From Rubrivirga sp. (GTDB lineage Bacteria; Bacteroidota; Rhodothermia; Rhodothermales; Rubricoccaceae): a DNA stretch of 5,937 bases. The stretch is taken from the NCBI GenBank assembly GCA_012269805.1, contig JAAXJP010000234.1, positions 1-5,937 on the forward strand, written 5' to 3'. The position numbers and the translations under genes were made by a program. Below, in pieces: positions 1 to 5,394 of the stretch (position 1 is its first letter; every line of letters starts with the position of its first letter). Below the pieces are notes generated by a model. That model had not been told where the DNA came from, searched no databases, and saw only the letters and a program-made list of their open reading frames with translations.

Positions 1-309
1 CTCGTGGGCGGCCTCGGCGCGGGCGCGTCGGCGCTCCGCGGCGTGGCGATCGGCGGGCTGGGCGCTGGCACGGCCGACGGCCGCGGCCTCCTCGTGGCTG
101 GCGCGACGGTCCAGGTGCCGCACGACGGCGTGCTGCGCGGCGTCGCCATCAGCCCGTACTCGAACGTCCGTGGCGAGATGCGCGGGCTGAGCATCGGGAT
201 CGTCAACGTCGCCGGGTCGCTTCACGGCGTGCAGATCGGGCTGCTCAACTGGGCCGGCAACAACCGGGGCTGGAAGCGGCTGCTGCCGTTCGCCAACGCC
301 CATTTTTAG
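1..309 (+). CDS. C-terminal part of an LA_2272-like surface-repeat protein (5' end outside window)
   Basis: The frame is open from the first base and ends at TAG 307-309, giving 102 visible residues with no convincing start, so the gene is truncated by the window edge. The protein is built of short tandem units of about 14-15 residues with a core of the form (L/M)-x-G-(V/L)-x-I-G: LRGVAIG at residues 12-18, LRGVAIS at 45-51, MRGLSIG at 60-66 and LHGVQIG at 74-80. The last two continue into IVNVAGS and LLNWAGN. The end, NNRGWKRLLPFANAHF, with a final Phe, resembles the closing segment of LA_2272-type repeat proteins of Leptospira and Bacteroidota, as I remember that family. Such repeats probably stack as beta structure on the outer surface, but the function is unknown. 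The Gly/Ala-rich first 35 residues are less regular. That the frame is coding is fairly sure; the family name is moderately sure. Confidence 0.7.
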   Translation, partial: LVGGLGAGASALRGVAIGGLGAGTADGRGLLVAGATVQVPHDGVLRGVAISPYSNVRGEMRGLSIGIVNVAGSLHGVQIGLLNWAGNNRGWKRLLPFANAHF

Positions 310-346
310 CCGAGGCGTACGGAGAGGCTTCGCCGACCAGAGCGGC

Positions 347-359
347 CGGACACCGTCCG
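347..359. repeat. Short inverted repeat CGGAC-ACC-GTCCG
   Basis: A perfect 5-bp inverted repeat with a 3-base spacer lies between the stop of the upstream repeat protein and the TAGCTTCC motif at 372. It starts 25 bases before that motif, where an upstream promoter element or an operator could sit. It could equally be a weak transcript end for the upstream gene. A stem this short in GC-rich DNA may be chance. The rest of the 97-base gap (310-406) shows no gene. Confidence 0.25.
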
Positions 360-371
360 CACACATCGGTC

Positions 372-379
372 TAGCTTCC
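372..379 (+). promoter_or_regulatory. Putative TAnnTT-type -7 promoter element (TAGCTTCC)
   Basis: TAGCTTCC fits the first six positions of the Bacteroidota -7 consensus TAnnTTTG and begins 35 bases before the TTG start at 407. The same octamer begins 32 bases before yebC at 2264. In a sequence this rich in G and C, an identical TA/TT-bearing octamer at matched distance before two genes is notable. No clear TTG-type -33 element is visible at the expected spacing, so the promoter call is inference. Confidence 0.45.
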
Positions 380-406
380 ATCCCCGTCCGGACCGTCCCC
401 CGACCG

Positions 407-2188
407 TTGCCCTCCGTCCCGCTCCGCCTCGCGACGCTCTGCGCCGTCGCGGCCCTGTGCCGCCCCGCCGCTGCCCAGGACCTCGCCGGCCCCGGCCGGG
501 CCGACGGTCCCGCCGAGGCCGCCTCGGTCGCCGCGCGGATCGTCCAGGACGGCCGGTTCGAGGACTGGGACGGCGTCGAGCCGCTGGCCCTCGACCCCGC
601 CGACCAACCCGCGCCGGCGGTCGACCTCCGCGCGCTCTCGGTCACGAACGACGAGCGCGCGCTGCGCCTCCGGGTCACGTTCGACGACGTCCTGTCGCTC
701 CAGGAGGACAACGACCTCGTCCTCTACCTCGACACCGACGCCGACGCGTCGACCGGCCGGGCCGTCTCGGGCATGGGCGCCGACGTCGCGTTCGCCTTCG
801 GCGCTCGCTCGGGGACGGTGGTCGCCGACGGTCGCCAGATATCGGTCGACCACGCCGACCTCGGCCTCTGGTGGGCGCCGACGCACGCGGCGTCGGAGTT
901 CGAGGTCGAGATCGCCCTGGACGCGGAGGTCGGCGGGGCGCCCGTGTTCCCCGGCGACACGGTTCTCGTGGCGCTGGCGACCCCTGGCGGTGAGCGGCTG
1001 CCGCAGGCCGAGGGCGGCGTCGCGTACGCGCTCGACCGGTCGACGGCGCTCCCAGCCTACGACGGCCCGACGCTCGACCGGCCCGACGGCGCGGTCCGGG
1101 TCCTCAGCTACAACGTGCTCCGCGACAACGTCTTCGGGGGCGCCCCACGAGCCGCCTTCCTGCGCATCGTGGAGGCCCTCGACCCCGACATCCTCGCGTT
1201 CCAGGAGATCTACGACCACTCCGGCGCCGAGGCGGCGGCGCTCGTGGCCGAGGCCCTCGGTGGGACGTGGCACAGCGGCGACGCCGGATCCGACAACCTC
1301 CTCGTCAGCCGCTGGCCGGTCACGCTGGAGCGCGACCTCGGCGGCAACAGCGCGTTCGTGGTCGAGACACCGGGCGGGTGGTCGCGCGACCTCCTCCTCA
1401 TCAACGCGCACACGCCGTGTTGCCGGAACGAGGGCGGCCGGCGGGACGAGACCGACCGCTTTATGCGGTTTGTCCGCGAGGTCGGCGAGGGGGCCGTCGT
1501 CGGCGTCGATGCGGACACGCCCGTCCTCCTCGTCGGCGACTTCAACATGGTCGGGACCGACCGCCCGCTCCAGACGATGCTGACGGGCGACCTCGTCGAC
1601 AACGCGACCTACGGGCCGGACTTCGCGCCGGACCTCGACGGGACCGACCTCACCGACGCGCTCCCGCTCCACCTCGGGGCGCCGGCGTCGTTCACGTGGT
1701 ACAACGCCCGCAGCGACTTCCCCGCCGGCCGGCTCGACTTTGTCGTCTACACCGACAGCGCACTCGACCTCGACAACGCGTTCGTCCTCTTCACGCCGGA
1801 CCTCTCGGCCGAGGCGCTCGCCGCGGCCGGCCTCCGGGTGACCGACACGAGCGTGGCCTCCGACCACCTCCCGCTCGTCGCCGACTTTGTCCCGGCCCGC
1901 ACCACGACCGCCTCGGACGCCCCGACGGGCAGGGCCGAGGTGGCCGCGCCGACGCCGAACCCGTTCGACGGCCCGACGGCGTTCCGCCTGGCGCTGCCCC
2001 GCGCGGGCGCCGTGACCGTCGAGGTGTTCGACGTGCTCGGTCGGCGCGTGGCGGTCCCGTTTGACGGGCGGCTCGCGGCCGGCGCGCACCGGCTGTCGTT
2101 CGACGCGTCGTCGCTGGCGCCCGGCGTCTACCTCTTCCGCGTGACGACCGAGGCGGGCGCGGCCGGCGGGACGATGGTCCGGCGCTAA
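407..2188 (+). CDS. Secreted endonuclease/exonuclease/phosphatase-family protein with CBM9-like domain and T9SS-type sorting tail
   Basis: This 593-residue protein is predicted to be exported and to hydrolyse phosphodiester or phosphomonoester bonds; its substrate (DNA, RNA, lipid or sugar phosphate) cannot be read from sequence. Residues 1-23 form a signal peptide with a hydrophobic core and an AAA|Q cleavage site. Residues 46-210 resemble CBM9/DOMON-like beta-sandwich domains (DGRFEDW at 48-54, DTDAD at 109-113). The catalytic domain spans about 230-494 and keeps every expected motif: SYNV with N236, FQE with E267, NAH with H335, GDFN with D378 and N380, RLDF with D444, and SDH with D486-H487. 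A linker leads to a type A-like sorting domain at 515-593, beginning PTPNPF and containing FDVLGR and LAPGVY. The TTG at 407 is chosen because it directly precedes the signal peptide, the upstream in-frame codons offer no start, and a promoter-like motif lies 35 bases before it. No Shine-Dalgarno site is evident. The sorting tail implies type IX secretion, either surface-bound or released. Confidence 0.92.
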   Translation: MPSVPLRLATLCAVAALCRPAAAQDLAGPGRADGPAEAASVAARIVQDGRFEDWDGVEPLALDPADQPAPAVDLRALSVTNDERALRLRVTFDDVLSLQEDNDLVLYLDTDADASTGRAVSGMGADVAFAFGARSGTVVADGRQISVDHADLGLWWAPTHAASEFEVEIALDAEVGGAPVFPGDTVLVALATPGGERLPQAEGGVAYALDRSTALPAYDGPTLDRPDGAVRVLSYNVLRDNVFGGAPRAAFLRIVEALDPDILAFQEIYDHSGAEAAALVAEALGGTWHSGDAGSDNLLVSRWPVTLERDLGGNSAFVVETPGGWSRDLLLINAHTPCCRNEGGRRDETDRFMRFVREVGEGAVVGVDADTPVLLVGDFNMVGTDRPLQTMLTGDLVDNATYGPDFAPDLDGTDLTDALPLHLGAPASFTWYNARSDFPAGRLDFVVYTDSALDLDNAFVLFTPDLSAEALAAAGLRVTDTSVASDHLPLVADFVPARTTTASDAPTGRAEVAAPTPNPFDGPTAFRLALPRAGAVTVEVFDVLGRRVAVPFDGRLAAGAHRLSFDASSLAPGVYLFRVTTEAGAAGGTMVRR

Positions 2189-2200
2189 GCGCGCCACGCC

Positions 2201-2219
2201 GCCCGCCTCGGCGGAGGGC
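2201..2219 (+). terminator. GC hairpin after the secreted nuclease gene, possible terminator
   Basis: The segment begins 12 bases past the stop codon and holds CCGCCTCGGCGG at 2203-2214, which can fold as CCGC/GCGG around a 4-base loop; an alternative pairing is GCCC 2201-2204 with GGGC 2216-2219. It shares the outer parts of the 20-base hairpins at 3037, 4713 and 5350 but lacks their middle eight bases. There is no T-run, so intrinsic termination is uncertain. The rest of the 107-base gap (2189-2295) holds only the promoter-like motif described next. Confidence 0.35.
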
Positions 2220-2263
2220 GCGGCCCACCGTCCCGATTCGCGGGCGCTCCACGGGCGGGCCGC

Positions 2264-2271
2264 TAGCTTCC
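2264..2271 (+). promoter_or_regulatory. Putative -7 promoter element upstream of yebC (TAGCTTCC)
   Basis: This octamer is identical to the one at 372-379 and starts 32 bases before the yebC ATG, leaving a leader of roughly 17-20 bases if transcription begins about 7 bases after the motif. A possible -33 partner, TTCG at 2237-2240, lies 23 bases before it but is weak. The match suggests yebC has its own promoter instead of depending on read-through from the nuclease gene. Confidence 0.45.
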
Positions 2272-2295
2272 GCGCCTCACCACGCCCCCGCACGC

Positions 2296-3021
2296 ATGGG
2301 CCGCATGTTCGAGAAGCGCAAGCACACGATGTTCGCGCGCTACGACCGGATGGCGAAGCAGTTCACCCGCATCGGGAAGGACATCGTCATCGCCGTCAAG
2401 GCCGGAGGCCCGGACCCCGACCTCAACCCCCAGCTCCGCCGGGCCGTCCAGAACGCCAAGGGCGTCAACATGCCCAAGGACAAGGTGGACGCGGCCATCA
2501 AGCGGGCGCTCGGCAAGGACACCGCGAGCTACGACGAGGTCCTCTACGAGGGCTACGGGCCGCACGGCGTCCCGCTCCTGGTCGAGGCCGCGACGGACAA
2601 CGTGAACCGGACCGTCGCCAACCTCCGGGCGCTCTTCTCGCGCGGCGGCGGCAACCTGGGCACGTCGGGGTCGGTCGCGTTCCAGTTCACGAAGATGGGC
2701 GCGTTCACGCTCGACCCGGACACGGTCGGCGACCGCGACGAGCTCGAGCTGGAGATGATCGACGAGGGGCTCGAGGAGCTGACCGAGACGACGACCGAGG
2801 ACGGCCGCGACGCGCTCCTCGCGCGCTGCGCGTTCTCCGACTTCGGCACGATGCAGCGGGCGCTCGAGGCCCGCGGGATCGAGCCGATCGCGGCCGAGGT
2901 CGAGTACGTCCCGTCGACCGCGACCGAGCTCCCCGACGAGCAGGCCGACGCCGTGCTCGAGCTGGTGGCGAAGATCGAGGGCGACGAGGACGTCCAGCGC
3001 GTCTTCCACAACCTGGCCTAG
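2296..3021 (+). CDS. yebC: YebC/PmpR (TACO1) family protein
   Basis: This 241-residue protein has the usual full length for the family. YebC proteins were long annotated as DNA-binding transcription regulators; recent work on bacterial YebC and mitochondrial TACO1 shows ribosome-associated factors that relieve stalling on proline-rich stretches. Family signatures visible here are [19 protein letters not shown] near residues 24-42, [19 protein letters not shown] near 54-72, and [22 protein letters not shown] near 85-106 (read as separate blocks), then GSVAFQF and an acidic C-terminal half. The N-terminus MGRMFEKRK follows the Bacteroidota-type variant and not the classic AGHSKWANIKHRK form. 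The first ATG (2296) is chosen over the ATG at codon 4 because the family begins MGR. It is cytoplasmic. It is followed by a hairpin and then the GNAT-nitrilase gene, with no functional link evident. Whether it acts on translation or transcription in this organism is not decided by sequence. Confidence 0.97.
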   Translation: MGRMFEKRKHTMFARYDRMAKQFTRIGKDIVIAVKAGGPDPDLNPQLRRAVQNAKGVNMPKDKVDAAIKRALGKDTASYDEVLYEGYGPHGVPLLVEAATDNVNRTVANLRALFSRGGGNLGTSGSVAFQFTKMGAFTLDPDTVGDRDELELEMIDEGLEELTETTTEDGRDALLARCAFSDFGTMQRALEARGIEPIAAEVEYVPSTATELPDEQADAVLELVAKIEGDEDVQRVFHNLA

Positions 3022-3036
3022 CGCGCCTCGGTGCCC

Positions 3037-3056
3037 CCGCCTCGGCGCCGCGGCGG
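3037..3056 (+). terminator. 20-base GC hairpin between yebC and the GNAT-nitrilase gene
   Basis: CCGCCTCGGCGCCGCGGCGG starts 16 bases after the yebC stop. CCGCC pairs with GGCGG around a 10-base loop that itself contains the palindrome CGGCGCCG. It differs by one base from the copy at 4713 and by two from that at 5350. Position after a stop codon suggests a transcript end, but no T-run follows. It also argues against starting the downstream gene at the in-frame GTG at 3031, which would place this element inside the coding region. Confidence 0.45.
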
Positions 3057-3108
3057 AGGGAGCCCCCGCGGGCGGCGGCGGGTCAAGTGGGGCTCTGCCT
3101 CCGCCCCC

Positions 3109-4710
3109 GTGCCCGAGATCGACCTCGACGACTTCCAGACCCAGCTCCGCGTCCGCCCGCTCACGCCGGCCGACCACGAGGCCATCGTCCGCCTCCACGG
3201 CCTGTGCTTCCCCGGCATGGAGACGTGGTCCGAGGCCGAGCTCGATGACCTTACGCGGCGGTTCCCCGAGGGCCAGATCGGCGTCGAGATCGACGGGCGG
3301 CTCGTCGCGACGGCCCTCAGCCTCCAAGTCGACGTCGACGAGTACGGGCCGAGCCACGTCTACGACGACGTCGTCCGCGAGGACCTCGCCGGCAGCCACG
3401 ACCCCGACGGCGACTCGCTCTACGGCATCGAGGTGGCCGTCGACCCCGCCTTCCAGGGGATGCGGATCGGCCGGCGGCTCTACGAGGAGCGGAAGGCGAT
3501 CTGCCGGCGCCTCAACCTCCGGCGGATCGTGATCGGCGGGCGCCTCCCGGGCTACCACAAGGTCGCCGACGAGATGACGGCGCAGGAGTACGTCGAGGCC
3601 GTCGTCGCGCGCGAGCTCGTCGAGCCGGTCCTCAGCTTCCAGCTGGCCAACGGGTTCGCCATCAAGCGCGTCGTCCAGGGCTACCTCCCCGACGACGAGG
3701 AGAGCCTCGGCTACGGCGTCATCATGGAGTGGGTCAACCTCCACCACCACCCGGACCCCGCCGAGCGGACGCGGAGCACGTTCCCGGTCCGCGTCTGCGC
3801 CGTCCAGTACCCCGTCCGGCCGATCGCCTCGTTCGACGAGTTCGCGGGGCAGGTCACGTTCTTCGTCGACGCCGCCGGCGGCTACCGGGCCGACTTCGTC
3901 CTCTTCCCGGAGATCTTTACGCTCCAGCTCCTGTCGTTCCTGCCGCCAGCCCGGCGCGGGAAGGCCGTCCGCCAGCTGGCCGCGCTCGCGCCCGACTACC
4001 TCGACCTGTTCCACGACCTCGCCGTGCGCTACAACGTCAACATCGTGGGCGGGAGCACCTACGTCGAGGAGGACGACGGGATCTACAACGTGGCGTACCT
4101 CTTCCGGCGCGACGGCTCGATCGAGGCGCAGAAGAAGCTCCACATCACGCCGAGCGAGGCCCGCTGGTGGGGCGTCCGGCCCGGCGACGCCGTCCGCGTG
4201 TTCGACACCGACCGGGGCCGCGTGGCGATCTCGATCTGCTACGACGTCGAGTTCCCCGAGGTCGCGCGGATCGCGGCGCAGCGGGGCGCCCAGATCCTGT
4301 TCGTCCCGTTCTGCACCGACAACCGGCAGGGCTACCTCCGCGTCCGGCTGTGCGCGCAGGCCCGGGCCATCGAGAACCAGATGTACGTGGTCACGGCCGG
4401 CGTGACGGGCCTCATCCCGGACGTCGACAACATGGACGTGAACTACGCCCAGAGCGGCGTCTTCACGCCGTCCGACTTCCCGTTCGCGCGTGACGGCGTG
4501 GCCGCCGAGTGCGAGCCGAACATCGAGGCGCTCGTCGTCGCGGACCTCGACCTCGAGCTGACGCGCCGCAACCGGATCGCCGGGACCGTCCGCCCCTTCG
4601 CCGACCGCCGGCTCGACCTCTACGAGATCGTCGAGAAGGAGCCGAGGTCGTCCGGGCCAGAGCTCCCCGTCGAGGCGCCCCCCGCCGACGCACCCGTCGA
4701 GACCGGCTGA
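3109..4710 (+). CDS. Two-domain GNAT acetyltransferase-like / carbon-nitrogen hydrolase (class 12 nitrilase, RimI-like fusion)
   Basis: This 533-residue protein joins an N-terminal GNAT domain (about 9-215) to a nitrilase-superfamily domain (about 225-508), the layout of class 12 nitrilases and Bacillus YhcX. The hydrolase half keeps the catalytic triad: E268 in FPEIFT, K343 in QKKLHI and C377 in SICYDVEFPE, with E350 a candidate for the second conserved Glu. It should cleave or transfer a C-N amide or nitrile bond, but no substrate is established to my knowledge. In the GNAT half, the acetyl-CoA loop reads QGMRIG at 116-121, with Arg where the usual Q-x-x-G-x-G motif has Gly; I recall similar loops in relatives. 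The last 25 residues are a Pro/Ala-rich tail. The GTG at 3109 gives the family-like start PEIDLDDFQ; starting at 3031 would add 26 Arg/Gly/Pro-rich residues read through the hairpin. No TAGCTTCC-like motif lies at the usual distance. No signal peptide is seen, so it is probably cytoplasmic. The gene converges on the ankyrin gene. Confidence 0.95.
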   Translation: MPEIDLDDFQTQLRVRPLTPADHEAIVRLHGLCFPGMETWSEAELDDLTRRFPEGQIGVEIDGRLVATALSLQVDVDEYGPSHVYDDVVREDLAGSHDPDGDSLYGIEVAVDPAFQGMRIGRRLYEERKAICRRLNLRRIVIGGRLPGYHKVADEMTAQEYVEAVVARELVEPVLSFQLANGFAIKRVVQGYLPDDEESLGYGVIMEWVNLHHHPDPAERTRSTFPVRVCAVQYPVRPIASFDEFAGQVTFFVDAAGGYRADFVLFPEIFTLQLLSFLPPARRGKAVRQLAALAPDYLDLFHDLAVRYNVNIVGGSTYVEEDDGIYNVAYLFRRDGSIEAQKKLHITPSEARWWGVRPGDAVRVFDTDRGRVAISICYDVEFPEVARIAAQRGAQILFVPFCTDNRQGYLRVRLCAQARAIENQMYVVTAGVTGLIPDVDNMDVNYAQSGVFTPSDFPFARDGVAAECEPNIEALVVADLDLELTRRNRIAGTVRPFADRRLDLYEIVEKEPRSSGPELPVEAPPADAPVETG

Positions 4711-4712
4711 CC

Positions 4713-4732
4713 CCGCCTCGACGCCGCGGCGG
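4713..4732. terminator. Putative bidirectional terminator hairpin between convergent genes
   Basis: CCGCCTCGACGCCGCGGCGG fills most of the 28-base gap between two facing stop codons (TGA 4708-4710 on +, TGA 4741-4739 on -). CCGCC and GGCGG pair in either strand's transcript, so one element could serve both genes. There is no T-run on either side. It matches the 3037 hairpin at 19 of 20 bases and the 5350 hairpin at 19 of 20. Confidence 0.5.
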
Positions 4733-4738
4733 ACGGGC

Positions 4739-5248
4739 TCAGCTTAGGCGGCCCGCCAAAAAACTGTGGCCGTTCTCGCGGGCAAGGTCGGCCGGCGTCC
4801 GGCCCTCGTCGTCGGTCGCCTCGGTGTCGGCCCCGCGGGCGACGAGGAGCGCGGCGATGTCGAGTTGGCCGAACCGGGCCGCGTAGTGGAGCGCCGTCGC
4901 GCCACCGGGCCCCTTCCGGTTGGGCTGCGCGCCCGCATCGAGGAGCTGCCGCGCGCGCTCGACGTAGCCTTTGAAGGCCATGGCCATGAGCGGCGTGTTG
5001 CCCTGGCCGTCGGTCCCGTCGGGGTCGGCACCGCGTTTCAAGAGGACCGCCGTCGTCGGCTCCTGGTCGGCGTAGGCCGCGATCATGAGGAGCGTGTGGC
5101 CCGTCTCGTCGCGGCGCTCGGGGTCGATGCCGGCCTGGAGGAAGGCCTCGAGCACGTCGGCGTCGCCGCGCCGCGCGATCTCGTGGTAGTCGACGGCGTC
5201 GAGGTCGATGGGCTCGCCGTCGGAGGTTCGGAGGACGTTGTCGGACAT
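4739..5248 (-). CDS. Small ankyrin-repeat protein
   Basis: This 169-residue protein is almost entirely ankyrin repeats at an exact 33-residue period. A degenerate first unit is at 17-49, with clear repeats at 50-82 (GHTLLMIAA, RGADPDGTD), 83-115 (GNTPLMAMA, AGAQPN) and 116-148 (GATALHYAA, RGADTEATD), then a capping part-repeat from 149 (GRTPADLARENGH) to the end. Ankyrin repeats bind partner proteins; no enzymatic domain is present, and the partner cannot be named. There is no signal peptide or membrane segment, so it is probably cytoplasmic. The ATG at 5248 is followed by a short polar lead-in (MSDNVLRTSDGEPIDLD), as in other small bacterial ankyrin proteins. It converges on the GNAT-nitrilase gene and lies downstream of, and in the same direction as, the MATE gene. 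The 146-base gap with a hairpin suggests separate transcription. Confidence 0.94.
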   Translation of the reverse strand: MSDNVLRTSDGEPIDLDAVDYHEIARRGDADVLEAFLQAGIDPERRDETGHTLLMIAAYADQEPTTAVLLKRGADPDGTDGQGNTPLMAMAFKGYVERARQLLDAGAQPNRKGPGGATALHYAARFGQLDIAALLVARGADTEATDDEGRTPADLARENGHSFLAGRLS

Positions 5249-5256
5249 GGCCGTGT

Positions 5257-5284
5257 GGGAGTACCGTCAGCGGTCGGAAACCAA
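5257..5284 (-). promoter_or_regulatory. Possible promoter of the ankyrin gene
   Basis: On the minus strand TTGG (5284-5281) is followed after 17 bases by TACTCC (5263-5258), a loose fit to the Bacteroidota -33/-7 pair. Alternatively TGGTTTCC (5283-5276) matches TAGCTTCC at 6 of 8 positions and begins 35 bases before the ATG, the same distance as at the nuclease gene. Only one of these can be the -7 element, and neither is a perfect match. The remainder of the 5249-5394 gap holds the hairpin at 5350 and no gene. Confidence 0.3.
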
Positions 5285-5349
5285 CGGAGGGACACGCCGC
5301 ACGGGTGTGCCCCTCCGCGCAGGAATACGGGCGACGGGCGCGGCCGGGT

Positions 5350-5369
5350 CCGCCTCGACGCCGAGGCGG
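5350..5369 (-). terminator. Perfect 8-bp GC hairpin downstream of the MATE gene
   Basis: CCGCCTCG and CGAGGCGG form a perfect 8-bp stem around the loop ACGC (plus-strand reading). It lies 25 bases past the TAG of the minus-strand MATE gene and is the strongest hairpin in the window. It shares 19 of 20 bases with the element at 4713. The base differing there (C for A at position 15) breaks the inner stem in that copy. No T-run follows on the minus strand. Confidence 0.5.
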
Positions 5370-5394
5370 GCGGAGTGGAGCGGGGCGGGCCGCT

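Noticed and set aside
371..2293. 640-codon open frame on the minus strand opposite the secreted nuclease
   Set aside because: It is Arg/Glu/Val-rich low-complexity sequence with no recognisable domain, fully antisense to a gene with intact catalytic motifs and a signal peptide. GC-rich codon bias keeps this antisense frame free of stops.
3031..3108. Extended N-terminus for the GNAT-nitrilase from GTG 3031
   Set aside because: The 26 extra residues are Arg/Gly/Pro-rich and are read through the recurrent intergenic hairpin; the family-like start is at GTG 3109.
2263..4143. 626-codon open frame on the minus strand opposite yebC and the GNAT-nitrilase gene
   Set aside because: It spans two well-recognised genes and their gap, shows no domain, and has the same Val/Glu/Asp/Arg/Leu-rich shadow composition.
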